Shown here piece by piece: positions 21,252-30,329 of a stretch of 64,000 nucleotides of DNA (positions within the stretch are counted from its first letter, which is position 1; each line of letters starts with the position of its first letter). Under the pieces are notes generated by a model, which made no database searches, was not told where the DNA came from, and saw nothing but the letters and a program-made list of their open reading frames with translations. This DNA comes from Pseudomonas sp. MWU16-30317. GTDB lineage: Bacteria; Pseudomonadota; Gammaproteobacteria; Pseudomonadales; Pseudomonadaceae. The stretch covers positions 682,001-746,000 of the forward strand of contig NZ_JAIWJA010000003.1 in assembly GCF_020515695.1 (NCBI RefSeq), in the 5' to 3' direction. The position numbers and the translations under genes are program-made.

Positions 21252-22433
21252 TCAGCCGTGATTCTTGCCCAGCAACGCGTGATACAACTCGCTGTCGCCC
21301 AGAATCCCCACCACTTGGTTGTTGTCCTGCAGCACCAGCTTGTGGCCAGTCTGGTAGCGGATCTGCAGGGCATCGCGCATGCTGATGTCGGCGCTGACCA
21401 CGGTAGGGCGGCGGTCCAGGCCATCGAAGCCCTGGCCGCTGGCCCAGTTCTGCGAATCCATTGTCGCGCCGCCCTGGCTGATGCCGGCGAAGCTGTTGTC
21501 GCTGCCCAGGTTGATCCACGAATCGCTGCCCGGATCGAGGCACACCTTGGCGCCGTTGATGCGGTTGCACTGGTCCAGCGTGCGCATCAGGCTGCGCCCG
21601 CACAGCACATTGAGCGGGTTGGTGTGAGCGACGAAGGTGCGCACGTATTCGTCGGCCGGGTTGAGCACGATCTCTTCCGGCACGCTGTACTGCACGATGC
21701 GCCCGTCTTTCATGATGGCGATACGCGAACCCAGTTTGAGGGCTTCGTCGAGGTCGTGGCTGACGAACACAATGGTCTTCTGCAGTTTGCTCTGCAGCGC
21801 CAGCAGTTCGTCCTGCAGGCCTTGGCGGATCAGCGGATCGAGGGCCGAGAAGGGTTCATCCATCAGCAAGATATCGGCATCCATGGCCAGCGCCCGGGCC
21901 AGGCCGACACGCTGCTGCATGCCGCCGGACAGCTCGTCGGGCTTCTTGTTGCGCCACTGCCCCAGGCCCACGAGTTCGAGTTTTTCGTCGACCAGCTTGT
22001 TGCGTTCCTTCTCCGGGCGACCCTGCATCTCGAGGCCGAAGCTGATGTTCTCGCGCACCGTCAGCCACGGCATCAGGGCGAATTTCTGGAACACCATGGC
22101 GATACGCTTGGTGCGCATCAGCTTGAGTTCGGCCGGGGTGCAGTTGGCGATGTTGATCTGCGAGCCTTCGTGCTCGACGAACAGCGAGCCGCGGCTCACG
22201 GTATTGAGACCATTGATGCAACGCAGCAGGCTCGACTTGCCCGAACCGGACAGCCCCATCAGCACGCAGATTTCGCCTTTTTCGACTTCGAGGCTGGCCT
22301 TTTCGACGCCGACGATCTGGCCGATCTTCTTCAGGATCTGGTCGCGGGTCATGCCTTGATCGAGCAGCTTCAGGGCTTCACGCGGGTCCTTGGAGAAGAT
22401 GACGTCTACGTTGTCGAATTTAATGATGCTCAT
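21252..22433 (-). CDS. choV: Choline ABC transporter ATP-binding protein ChoV (CbcV)
   Basis: Energises the choline importer. The 393-residue ATPase has Walker A GLSGSGKSS at about residues 60-68, signature LSGGMQQR, and Walker B ILLMDEPFSALDP. It ends in a CBS-like regulatory region (LVLQDNNQVVGILGDSE), as in osmoprotectant transporters of the ProV/OpuAA type. The ATG overlaps the end of choW by four bases, indicating coupling in choX-choW-choV. Confidence 0.94.
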   Translation of the reverse strand: MSIIKFDNVDVIFSKDPREALKLLDQGMTRDQILKKIGQIVGVEKASLEVEKGEICVLMGLSGSGKSSLLRCINGLNTVSRGSLFVEHEGSQINIANCTPAELKLMRTKRIAMVFQKFALMPWLTVRENISFGLEMQGRPEKERNKLVDEKLELVGLGQWRNKKPDELSGGMQQRVGLARALAMDADILLMDEPFSALDPLIRQGLQDELLALQSKLQKTIVFVSHDLDEALKLGSRIAIMKDGRIVQYSVPEEIVLNPADEYVRTFVAHTNPLNVLCGRSLMRTLDQCNRINGAKVCLDPGSDSWINLGSDNSFAGISQGGATMDSQNWASGQGFDGLDRRPTVVSADISMRDALQIRYQTGHKLVLQDNNQVVGILGDSELYHALLGKNHG

Positions 22434-23278
22434 TGGTCGGCCCTCACCTTGGCGTCAGGTTGCTTGCAGATACGGTCGAGCATGATCGCCAGTAATACGA
22501 TCGCCAGCCCGGCTTCGAAGCCCAGGGCGATATCAGCGGTGTTCAGAGCGTTGACCACGGGTTTGCCCAGGCCGTCGGCACCGACGAGGGCGGCGACCAC
22601 CACCATCGACAGCGACAGCATGATGCATTGAGTGATGCCTGCCGCGATGCTGGGCATGGCGTGGGGCAGTTCGATACGCGACAGCAACTGGCGGCGCGAG
22701 CAGCCGAAGGCCTTGCCGGCGTCGAGCAGTTCATGGGGCACGTCGAGGATGCCCAGATAGGTCAGGCGGATCGGTGCGGCGATGGCGAACACCACCGTTG
22801 AAATCAGCCCCGGCACGACGCCCAGGCCGAACAGCGTCAGGGTAGGGATCAGGTACACGAAGGTCGGTACGGTCTGCATCAGATCGAGCACCGGCCGCAT
22901 CACGGTATAGAACATCGGTTTGTGCGCGGCGATGATGCCCAGTGGCACGCCGATGATGACGCACACGAGCGTGGCGAATACCACCTGAGACAGGGTCTCC
23001 ATGGTCTCTTGCCAGTAGCCCAGGTTGAGAATGAGCAGGAATGAGGCGACGACGAAAACGGTCAGGCCCCATTTGCGCTGGATGAAATGCGCCAGTGCCG
23101 CGATCAATGCCGTGAGGACCAGCGGGTTGAACCACGTAAGGCCAAAGGTGAGGCCGTGGATCATGCCTTCGAGGGTGGAGGAAATGGCGTCGAAGGTGCT
23201 AGCGCCGTGGCGGGTCAACCAGTCGACGAATGCCGCGATGTATTCGCCGAGTGGAAGTTTATGATCTGTCAGCAACAT
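22430..23278 (-). CDS. choW: Choline ABC transporter permease ChoW (CbcW)
   Basis: Membrane permease of about 282 residues with at least six hydrophobic segments and the binding-protein-dependent transport motif region around LDAGKAFGCSRRQLLSRIELP, which contacts the ATPase. I chose ATG at 23278 (MLLTDHKLPLG) with GCGGACA upstream. ATG at 23293 is also open but lacks a good site. Middle gene of the choXWV operon. Confidence 0.93.
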   Translation of the reverse strand: MLLTDHKLPLGEYIAAFVDWLTRHGASTFDAISSTLEGMIHGLTFGLTWFNPLVLTALIAALAHFIQRKWGLTVFVVASFLLILNLGYWQETMETLSQVVFATLVCVIIGVPLGIIAAHKPMFYTVMRPVLDLMQTVPTFVYLIPTLTLFGLGVVPGLISTVVFAIAAPIRLTYLGILDVPHELLDAGKAFGCSRRQLLSRIELPHAMPSIAAGITQCIMLSLSMVVVAALVGADGLGKPVVNALNTADIALGFEAGLAIVLLAIMLDRICKQPDAKVRADQ

Positions 23279-23344
23279 AGTGAATGTCCGCATGCAGGGG
23301 AATCGGAGCAGGACCGGGCGGCCAGCGCCGCCCGGTCGTTGCGA

Positions 23345-24292
23345 TTACTTCGTGAGCTGAGCCTTGGCGGCCTCCAGGCCTGGTTTGCCATCAACGGTGG
23401 TCACGCCGGCAAGCCAGGTGTCGAGCACTTGCGGGTTGTTCTTCAGCCAGGCCTTGGCAGCCACGTCCGGCTTCATCTTGTCGTCGAGCACATTGCCCAT
23501 CAGCGAGCTTTCCATCGTCAGCGTGAAGCTGAGATTTTTCAGCAGTTGCCCAACGTTGCTGCACTCCTGGGTGTAACCCTTGCGCACGTTGGTGTAGATG
23601 GTGGCCTGGCCGAAGTTCGGGCCGAAGTAGTCGTCGCCACCGGTCAGGTACTTCATCTTGAAGCGGGTGTTCATCGGGTGCGGTTCCCAGCCCAGGAACA
23701 CCACGTCGGTGTTGCGACGCTCGGCGCGGTCGACTTGCGAGAGCATGCCGGCTTCGCTCGACTCGACCACCTTGAACCCTGCATCTTTCAGGCCGAAAGC
23801 GTTTTTATCGATCATGCTCTGGATCAGGCGGTTGCCGTCGTTGCCGGGCTCGATGCCGTAGATCTTGCCGTCGAGCTCTTTCTTGAATTTGACGATGTCG
23901 GCGAAGTCATGCAGGCCCTTGTCGTACAGCGCCTGAGGCACGGCCAGGGTGTACTTGGCGTTCTCCAGGTTGGCGCGCACGGTTTCCACGGTGCCGGCAT
24001 CGCGATAAGGCTTGATGTCGTTTTCCATGGTCGGCATCCAGTTACCCAGGAACACGTCCATGTTCTTGCCATCGGCCAGCGACTTGTAGGTCACGGGTAC
24101 GGAGATCATGGTGGTCTTGGTCTTGTAGCCCAAGGACTGCAGCACGGCGCTGGTGACCGCGGTGGTGACGGTAATGTCGGTCCAGCCGACATCCGAGAAA
24201 TTGACCGTGCCGCATTGCGCAGGCTCTGCGGCGTGGGCCATAACGGGTAGACACAGCATGGCGGCCAACAACAGCGAGGGTGAACCTTTCAT
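23345..24292 (-). CDS. choX: Choline-binding periplasmic protein ChoX (CbcX)
   Basis: A 315-residue substrate-binding protein with a signal peptide (cleavage about AHA-AE, residue 21). It belongs to the ProX/OpuAC-like cluster that cages quaternary ammonium groups with aromatic residues; DVFLGNWMP, GIEPGNDGN and FLGWEPHPMN are typical. ATG at 24292 is preceded by AGGAG; the open frame continues 189 codons further without meaning. It is the same length as CaiX at 39450-40397 and clearly paralogous to it. Confidence 0.93.
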   Translation of the reverse strand: MKGSPSLLLAAMLCLPVMAHAAEPAQCGTVNFSDVGWTDITVTTAVTSAVLQSLGYKTKTTMISVPVTYKSLADGKNMDVFLGNWMPTMENDIKPYRDAGTVETVRANLENAKYTLAVPQALYDKGLHDFADIVKFKKELDGKIYGIEPGNDGNRLIQSMIDKNAFGLKDAGFKVVESSEAGMLSQVDRAERRNTDVVFLGWEPHPMNTRFKMKYLTGGDDYFGPNFGQATIYTNVRKGYTQECSNVGQLLKNLSFTLTMESSLMGNVLDDKMKPDVAAKAWLKNNPQVLDTWLAGVTTVDGKPGLEAAKAQLTK

Positions 24293-24733
24293 GGGTGAGC
24301 TCCTGAGGTGTTTTCTCGTCGACCCCCTGGCGAGGGTCGCTTGTAGGTGTTGCGGCTGACGGGCAGCGCTGGGGTCTGCAAACGCTCTGGCCGAGTGCCT
24401 GATAATCGAATCTGTATTGATCATGCCCCCGTCGATAATCAATCGCCTACAGGGGGCGTCGTATCCAGTACAGAGCGAGTCGTATCCAGTATCGATGACG
24501 TCGCTTACAGATTTTCGGGCCCCGCAAATCAAGCAAAAGTGTCGGATGGGCCCCTGAAAACGGCCTCTGCCGCGCACTGACGTTGATGGGCAAGCGTTTG
24601 TCGGTTGCAGACGCTGCGCCCCGCCGCAAAAGCCCGATGATGCCAGGCAATCGGCGGATTGCTTCTCCATCCTAGCAGCTCCGCCCCCCGGCACCCGGAG
24701 TTTGACGGGGCTCAGCCTCAGGAGTTCGCGGCA
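24293..24733. other. Divergent choX/sdaA control region
   Basis: This 441-base gap between divergent choX and sdaA contains no ORF I believe. Its notable content is the array of GTCG-type direct repeats at 24442-24512 listed separately. Neither promoter can be placed with confidence. Confidence 0.6.
24458..24512 (+). promoter_or_regulatory. Three direct repeats at 21-bp spacing, probable GbdR site
   Basis: GTCGTATCCAGTA occurs at 24458 and 24479, and the related GTCGCTTACAGAT at 24500. The steps are exactly 21 bases, two turns of B-DNA. A fourth related element ATCGCCTACAG lies at 24442. The repeats point toward sdaA. AraC-family proteins typically bind such tandem sites. GbdR is the candidate because its gene is nearby and serine dehydratase belongs to its regulon in P. 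aeruginosa as I recall. Confidence 0.6.
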
Positions 24734-26110
24734 ATGGCTATCAGTGTGTTCGACTTGTTCAAGATCGGTATCGGGCCTTCCAGCTCGCACACCGTCGGCC
24801 CCATGCGGGCCGCTGCCTTGTTCGTCCAAGGGCTGCGTGAGCGCGACGAGCTCAACCATGTGCGGCGCGTCGAAGTACGTCTGTATGGCTCGCTGTCAGC
24901 CACCGGTATCGGCCATGGCAGCGACAACGCCGTGGTCATGGGCCTGATGGGCGAGTGGCCCGATGCAATCGACCCTGCCTGCATCGGCCTGCGCATCGCC
25001 AGCCTGCGCGAGACCGACACGCTGATGCTCAACGGCCAGCTGCCGATCCCGTTCGTGTGGCAGCGCGACATGCTGTTGCTGGACGAAAACCTGCCCTACC
25101 ACCCCAACGCCATGACCCTGATCGCCGAAGGCGAGCAGGGCGAGCTGCACCGCGACACTTACTATTCAGTGGGCGGCGGCTTTGTGGTGGATGCGGCGCA
25201 GGCAGCCAGCGGCGTGCTGGATGCCGACAACACCGTGCTGCCTTATGACTTCAACAGCGCGGTTGAGCTGTTGGAATTATGCGAACGGCATCAGTTGCGG
25301 ATTTCCGAATTGATGATGGCCAACGAGAAGGTCTGGCGTCACGAAGCAGAAATCCGTGCCGGGCTGATGACGCTCTGGCGTGCCATGCAGGCCTGCGTCG
25401 AGCAGGGCCTGTTGCACGAGGGCATCCTGCCGGGCGGCCTGAATGTGCGTCGGCGTGCGGCCAAGCTGCACCGCAGCCTGCTGGAGCTGAACAAGCCCAA
25501 CGTGATTGGCTCAACCCTGAGCGCCATGGAGTGGGTCAACCTGTTCGCCTTGGCGGTCAACGAAGAAAACGCCGCCGGCGGGCGCATGGTCACCGCGCCC
25601 ACCAACGGCGCGGCGGGGATCATTCCAGCGGTGCTGCATTACTACATGAAGTTCAGCGACGAGGTCAGCGAGGCCAACGTGGTGGACTTCTTCCTCGGCG
25701 CGGCGGCAGTGGGCATTCTGTGCAAGAAGAACGCCTCGATCTCGGGCGCCGAAGTCGGCTGCCAGGGCGAGGTCGGCTCGGCCTGCGCCATGGCGGCGGC
25801 CGGGCTGGCGGAGATTCTGGGCGCCACCCCGGCGCAGGTCGAGAATGCCGCGGAAATCGGCCTGGAACACAACCTCGGACTGACCTGCGACCCGGTCGGC
25901 GGGTTGGTGCAGGTGCCGTGCATCGAGCGCAACGCGATCGCTGCGGTCAAGGCCATCAACGCCGCGCAGATGGCCTTGCGTGGGGATGGCCAGCATTTTA
26001 TTTCGCTCGATCGGGTGATCCGCACCATGCGCGATACCGGGGCGGATATGCACTCCAAATACAAGGAAACATCGCGCGGTGGATTGGCAGTGAATACGAT
26101 CGAGTGTTGA
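24734..26110 (+). CDS. sdaA: L-serine ammonia-lyase (serine dehydratase)
   Basis: Iron-sulfur enzyme converting L-serine to pyruvate and ammonia, here the likely outlet for serine formed from choline-derived glycine. The 458-residue single-chain protein begins [20 protein letters not shown], the hallmark N-terminus. Cluster cysteines lie in [14 protein letters not shown] and near [16 protein letters not shown] at 24734 follows AGGAG at 24720-24724. In P. aeruginosa the equivalent gene beside gbdR is called sdaB. Confidence 0.95.
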   Translation: MAISVFDLFKIGIGPSSSHTVGPMRAAALFVQGLRERDELNHVRRVEVRLYGSLSATGIGHGSDNAVVMGLMGEWPDAIDPACIGLRIASLRETDTLMLNGQLPIPFVWQRDMLLLDENLPYHPNAMTLIAEGEQGELHRDTYYSVGGGFVVDAAQAASGVLDADNTVLPYDFNSAVELLELCERHQLRISELMMANEKVWRHEAEIRAGLMTLWRAMQACVEQGLLHEGILPGGLNVRRRAAKLHRSLLELNKPNVIGSTLSAMEWVNLFALAVNEENAAGGRMVTAPTNGAAGIIPAVLHYYMKFSDEVSEANVVDFFLGAAAVGILCKKNASISGAEVGCQGEVGSACAMAAAGLAEILGATPAQVENAAEIGLEHNLGLTCDPVGGLVQVPCIERNAIAAVKAINAAQMALRGDGQHFISLDRVIRTMRDTGADMHSKYKETSRGGLAVNTIEC

Positions 26111-26131
26111 TTCAGATCTGTATCGCCTAAG

Positions 26132-26226
26132 ACGCCCTTTCGCGGGAAAGCCTCGCTCCCACAGTTCGGCCCAAGACCGTCCAACGCTGTGAGAGCAAGG
26201 TCGCGCGTTCGGCGGCAAAGAGGCCG
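26132..26226. repeat. Degenerate REP doublet after sdaA
   Basis: The halves ttcgcgggaaagcctcgctc and gtgagagcaaggtcgcgcgt are recognisable but carry several substitutions relative to other copies. Confidence 0.65.
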
Positions 26227-26511
26227 GCCCCGCCTGTCGACTGACCCGCCGCCACATTAATGCTCACTTCGCACCCGCCGCGCCACGTTTTGGCGCGCGT
26301 TCCCTGATGGCCTGGTGATGCCAGCGACCCTTACATGCTCGCTACCGGCGTAGCGTGCTTGCGGGAACACTTCTTTCATCTTCGGGCCTGCGTCTTGCAC
26401 AGCGTTGCTACCGAAGTGCTCAGAGACCGCGACCCGCCGTGGCGTTGCCCGTCCTCACGCGCCACTTCCCAAGACCGACCTAGACGCATTGCGACGTCGT
26501 TTTCAGGTTTT

Positions 26512-26529
26512 ATTGAATAGCCATTCAAT
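26512..26529. promoter_or_regulatory. Inverted repeat upstream of gbdR
   Basis: ATTGAAT-AGCC-ATTCAAT, 110 bases before the gbdR start. The outer half-sites ATTGAA and TTCAAT are the same as in the BetI palindrome at 21031, but are six bases apart instead of two. It could be a second BetI-type or another regulator's site. Confidence 0.4.
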
Positions 26530-26638
26530 TTACGGCATGGCATTTGCGTTGTGTTCGTCATGCCCATCAGCGTCACCGATGGCAAGAACAAGAGCCCACG
26601 CCTGGGGCCACCCTATAGCTACGTGAGGAGATACCGCG

Positions 26639-27742
26639 ATGACGTCTTTTACTTCAGGGGCCCAACCCCAGACCCGCACGCCTCAATCCATCGGCTTTCT
26701 GCTGCTGGATAATTTCACGCTGATTTCCCTGGCCTCCGCAGTCGAGCCCCTGCGCATGGCCAACCAGCTGTCGGGTCGCGAGCTGTATCGTTGGGTCACC
26801 CTGAGCGTCGACGGTAACCAGGTATGGGCCAGCGATGGCCTGCAGATCACCCCCGATGCCTCCATGCACAAGGCGCCGGCACTCGACACCGTCATCGTCT
26901 GCGGTGGCGTCGGCATCCAGCGCACCGTTACCCGTGAGCACGTGTCCTGGCTGCAGAGCCAGGCTCGCCAGTCACGCCGCCTTGGCGCGGTGTGCACCGG
27001 CAGCTGGGCGCTGGCCTGCGCCGGCCTGCTCGATGGTTTTGATTGCAGCGTGCACTGGGAATGCCTGGCCTCGATGCAGGAAGCCTTCCCGCGTGTGGCC
27101 ATGAGCACGCGTCTGTTTACCCTCGACCGCAACCGCTTCACCAGCTCGGGCGGCACCGCGCCGCTGGACATGATGCTGCACCTGATCAGCCGCGATCATG
27201 GCCGTGAATTATCGGCGGCCATCTCAGAGATGTTCGTCTACGAGCGCATCCGCAACGAACAGGACCACCAGCGCGTGCCCCTCAAGCACATGCTCGGCAC
27301 CAACCAGCCTAAATTGCAGGAAATCGTCGCGCTGATGGAAGCCAATCTCGAGGAGCCTATCGACCTCGACGAGCTTGCCGTTTATGTCGCGGTGTCGCGT
27401 CGGCAGTTGGAGCGGTTGTTCCAGAAGTACCTGCATTGTTCGCCGTCACGCTACTACCTCAAGCTGCGGTTGATTCGTGCGCGGCAACTGCTCAAGCAGA
27501 CGCCGATGTCGATCATCGAAGTGGCGTCGGTGTGCGGGTTTGTCTCCACGCCGCACTTCTCCAAGTGCTACCGCGAGTACTTCGGCATTCCGCCGCGCGA
27601 TGAGCGCGTAGGGTCGAATAACTCCCAGCAAGTGGCGATGATCCCGATTCCGCAGTCCATGGTATTGGCGCCGTTGTCCGGGCCGTTGTCGGCCTTGAGT
27701 CAGGCGCGCAACGAGTCGACGTTCGCCAGCGTACGGCTGTAA
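26639..27742 (+). CDS. gbdR: GbdR, AraC/GlxA-family activator of betaine catabolism
   Basis: A 367-residue transcription activator that senses glycine betaine and dimethylglycine. It has an N-terminal DJ-1/PfpI-like domain (about residues 17-200, with AVCTGSWALACAGLLDG) and a C-terminal AraC double helix-turn-helix (about 240-335: VSRRQLERLFQKYL and IIEVASVCGFVSTPHFSKCY). Its length equals that of P. aeruginosa GbdR, and its place next to serine dehydratase matches. The start ATG follows GAGGAGA. Likely targets in this window are gbcA, gbcB, the dgc operon and sdaA. Confidence 0.93.
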   Translation: MTSFTSGAQPQTRTPQSIGFLLLDNFTLISLASAVEPLRMANQLSGRELYRWVTLSVDGNQVWASDGLQITPDASMHKAPALDTVIVCGGVGIQRTVTREHVSWLQSQARQSRRLGAVCTGSWALACAGLLDGFDCSVHWECLASMQEAFPRVAMSTRLFTLDRNRFTSSGGTAPLDMMLHLISRDHGRELSAAISEMFVYERIRNEQDHQRVPLKHMLGTNQPKLQEIVALMEANLEEPIDLDELAVYVAVSRRQLERLFQKYLHCSPSRYYLKLRLIRARQLLKQTPMSIIEVASVCGFVSTPHFSKCYREYFGIPPRDERVGSNNSQQVAMIPIPQSMVLAPLSGPLSALSQARNESTFASVRL

Positions 27743-27759
27743 CGCGTCGCCCGACTTTC

Positions 27760-27846
27760 GGGCCTCTTCGCGGGCAAGCCTTGCTCCTGCACGGGCGGTG
27801 TGATGTACACCTGTGGGAGCAAGGCTTGCCCGCGAAGGGGCCGGCC
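27760..27846. repeat. REP doublet after gbdR
   Basis: Inverted halves cttcgcgggcaagccttgct and gtgggagcaaggcttgcccg lie between the convergent ends of gbdR and the small gene at 27863. Confidence 0.85.
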
Positions 27847-27862
27847 CCGACAAATCATTGCC

Positions 27863-28123
27863 TCAGGCCGTAGCCTTCTTGAACTGCGCCAATGCCGGCA
27901 GCAACTGCTTGTCGATCGCCTCGCGCACCGCTGGCAAGATCGTTGCGCTGCCGGTCAGGATCTCCTCCACCATCTTGCGCAACGCCTTGAACCGCGCTTC
28001 ATCCAGTCCCCTCACCGCACACTGACACGCCTGTTCGGCAGTGGCGCCGGGCGGTGTTTCGAAACCCAGCGCCCTGAGGTGGCTGAGCAGGTCTTCCTGG
28101 TCAATCAAATCCGCGTGCATCAT
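27863..28123 (-). CDS. Small conserved protein of unknown function
   Basis: An 86-residue predicted soluble, helix-rich protein (LLSHLRALGFETPPG, then AVREAIDKQLLPALAQFKK). It has two adjacent ATG codons at the start and AAAGGA upstream. It sits beside gbdR, where other pseudomonads also seem to carry a small gene, but I recognise no domain. No partner is evident. Confidence 0.65.
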   Translation of the reverse strand: MMHADLIDQEDLLSHLRALGFETPPGATAEQACQCAVRGLDEARFKALRKMVEEILTGSATILPAVREAIDKQLLPALAQFKKATA

Positions 28124-28332
28124 GGCGCTTGTCCTTTATGGCAGAAGGGAGGATTGATCGGATTCTGGTTGCAGGCGCGCAGCTGGGCAAGTCCCGAGTG
28201 ACGGCTTGGCAGGGATAGCTAACAGCGTGTCGTTTTTGGACGCGAGGCGCGCTTGCTGAATCGGCACACTGCACCCGGCCAGGATGGCGCCTGGGGTTTG
28301 GTCACCTTCCAGGCAATGGTTGGTCGATAACG

Positions 28333-28372
28333 AAAAACCCCGGTGTCGCGCACGGCTTTACCGGGGGTTTTT
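28333..28372. terminator. Rho-independent terminator after the small gene at 28404
   Basis: Stem AAAAACCCCGGT / ACCGGGGGTTTTT with a 15-base loop. It lies just beyond the stop of the minus-strand gene 28404-28655 and carries A- and T-tracts on both sides. I see nothing else of note between 28124 and 28403. Confidence 0.85.
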
Positions 28373-28403
28373 CTGTTGCCAGCCGACTCGATGTGAACGC
28401 TCG

Positions 28404-28655
28404 CTACGCTCTCAGCGCCATAGCTTTCAGCTTAGTGGCCCCCTGTCCGATCTCAGCATTCAAGATGCTGCATTGCTCCTCGGCCAGATACTGCACGACT
28501 GCTGCCAAGTCCTTCGCGACATGTCCCTTCCCGGTAGATAGATCATCCTGAATAGCCCGACCCAAAGCTGACAGCCACCGCAGACACTCGTGGCTGGCCC
28601 GCATTGTATCGAGGGATTCACTGGCTATTTTTTGTACAGTCGCTGGCGTATTCAT
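28404..28655 (-). CDS. Small helical protein of unknown function
   Basis: An 83-residue protein beginning MNTPATVQKIASESLDTM. The start is fixed by a strong AGGAGG upstream of ATG 28655; the longer open frame to 28724 has no such site. The sequence is predicted helical (HVAKDLAAVVQYLAEEQCS), has a single internal cysteine and resembles the many short Pseudomonas proteins of unknown role. It has its own terminator, which supports real expression. Confidence 0.6.
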   Translation of the reverse strand: MNTPATVQKIASESLDTMRASHECLRWLSALGRAIQDDLSTGKGHVAKDLAAVVQYLAEEQCSILNAEIGQGATKLKAMALRA

Positions 28656-28904
28656 TGGCGAGCCTCCTGCACCACAGGGTTGGCAAGATCGCCCTGGCGG
28701 GAAATACCAGGCGCCAAACAGCAAATGCGGGGAATACGGATTTCAAGCGGATTGGTACGGATCATTTATGTAGCTCCTGTTGTTGAGGAACTATTGTTTT
28801 TTCGGGTCGCCAAACCCGTTCGCTGATGTGCAGCGACCTCGGCACGATACCGGGCATCACCGGCGCTAGCAACAGCAATACCAGGGACGAAAGGACCAGG
28901 CCTG

Positions 28905-30329
28905 CTAGCCCTTGGGCACCTGCCAACCCCCACCCAACGCAACCACCAACCCCACGCTGGCTTCGACCTGCCGCGTCTCCAGACTCTGCAATTGCCGCTG
29001 CGCCAACAACGCCGCCGTCTGCGCGGTCACCACTTCCAGATAGCTCGCCGCTCCCGCCTGATAGCTGCTCATCGCAATTTGTTCCGAGGCATTAGCGGCA
29101 TCCACCGCAGCCTTCTCGTCCACCGCTTCGCGCTGCAAATCACGCAACTGGCCGAGGTTGTCCTCGACCTCGCGCACGGCGTGCAGCACCTTGCTGTGAT
29201 ACTGCGCGGCGGCTTCGTCAAACTCGGCTTTTGCCTGGCGATCCGCCGCGCTGCGCCGGCCGCCATCGAACAGCGGCAGATTCAGCACCGGACCGATCGC
29301 CCAATAGCGATTGGCGGCGCTGAGCAGATTGCCGACGCCTTGAGTTTGCCCGCCGATCAACCCGCTGAGGCTGAAATCCGGATACCAGGCCGCCCGCGCC
29401 ACACCGATATTGGCGTTGGCAGCGAACACTCGGCGCTCGGCCGCGGCCACATCCGGACGACGTTGCAGCAGGCGGCTCGGCAACTGCGCCGGTAACTCAG
29501 GTATGGCCATCAGCGGCTGGTCGGCCGCCAGGGAGAACTCGCTCGGCAATTGACCCACCAGCTCGGCAATCGCATGCTCGGCGAGATTGCGCTGCGCACG
29601 GACATCATCCAGCTGTGATTGGGCTTCGGCCAGTTGGCTCTGGGCACGTGTGAGGTCCAGCTCGGAGGAGATCTTGCCCTCGTAGCGATCCTTGGTCAGC
29701 TGCAGCGCCTGGCTGTAATCGTCGAGCGAGTGGCTCAGCGTCCCGGCTTGGGCATCCAGGCCGCGAGCCTGCACGTAGAGCGTGGCCAGTTGCTGTTGCA
29801 GGCTCAATTGCGCGGCGGCCAGGTCGTCACCGCTGGCCTGCGCCTGGGCATCACCGGCGGCGACCTGGTTGCGGATGCGCCCCCACAGGTCGAGGTCGAA
29901 ATTCAGGCTGACGGTAGCCGTATTGCTGTTGTACACCGACGGCTGAGTATCACCGCGCAACGGTCGGCTATCCGATTGACGCTGGCGCACGGGGGATGCC
30001 GAAGCGCCGATCTGCGGCCACAGACCGCCATGCAAACCGCTGGCATAGGCGGTGGCGGCATCGAAGTGCGCCACGGCGGCGGCCAGGTCCGGGTTGGCCT
30101 TGAGCAACTGCTGTTGCAGGCTGTTCAAGCGCTCATCGTGGTACAGCAGCCACCACTGTGTCGGCAGTTGATCGTCGGCGGCGACAGCATGCCAGGGTCC
30201 GACCTGTTCGCCGTAGTGCTCGGGCAGCGCCACGCTCGGCGCCTTGTAGGTGGGCGCCAGCGAGCAGCCCTGCAGCGCGAGGGCCAACAGCAGGGCGGCA
30301 AAGCGTGCGCAATCAAGCCTTGGGCGCAT
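28905..30329 (-). CDS. Outer-membrane efflux channel lipoprotein (OprM/NodT type)
   Basis: A 474-residue TolC-like channel anchored by a lipid (lipobox LALQGC, Cys22). The paired OEP repeats are visible, with LNFDLDLWGRIRNQV and LNLPLFDGGRRSAAD at equivalent places and long helical coiled segments between. ATG at 30329 follows AGGAG. It is last in the pump-adaptor-channel operon and overlaps the end of the adaptor gene. The substrate is unknown. Confidence 0.92.
   Translation of the reverse strand: MRPRLDCARFAALLLALALQGCSLAPTYKAPSVALPEHYGEQVGPWHAVAADDQLPTQWWLLYHDERLNSLQQQLLKANPDLAAAVAHFDAATAYASGLHGGLWPQIGASASPVRQRQSDSRPLRGDTQPSVYNSNTATVSLNFDLDLWGRIRNQVAAGDAQAQASGDDLAAAQLSLQQQLATLYVQARGLDAQAGTLSHSLDDYSQALQLTKDRYEGKISSELDLTRAQSQLAEAQSQLDDVRAQRNLAEHAIAELVGQLPSEFSLAADQPLMAIPELPAQLPSRLLQRRPDVAAAERRVFAANANIGVARAAWYPDFSLSGLIGGQTQGVGNLLSAANRYWAIGPVLNLPLFDGGRRSAADRQAKAEFDEAAAQYHSKVLHAVREVEDNLGQLRDLQREAVDEKAAVDAANASEQIAMSSYQAGAASYLEVVTAQTAALLAQRQLQSLETRQVEASVGLVVALGGGWQVPKG

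Larger units (their letters stand above)
26111..26638. other. Long leader region upstream of gbdR
   Basis: This 528-base gap holds a degenerate REP pair at about 26132-26226 and an inverted repeat at 26512-26529. The rest contains short open frames without ribosome-binding sites or recognisable products. It is long for a promoter region in this dense window, so an untranslated leader or unrecognised small RNA is possible. Confidence 0.5.

Noticed and set aside
28590..28826. Plus-strand ORF of 78 codons
   Set aside because: It overlaps the start region of the small gene at 28404-28655, has no good ribosome-binding site, and its translation has no recognisable feature.
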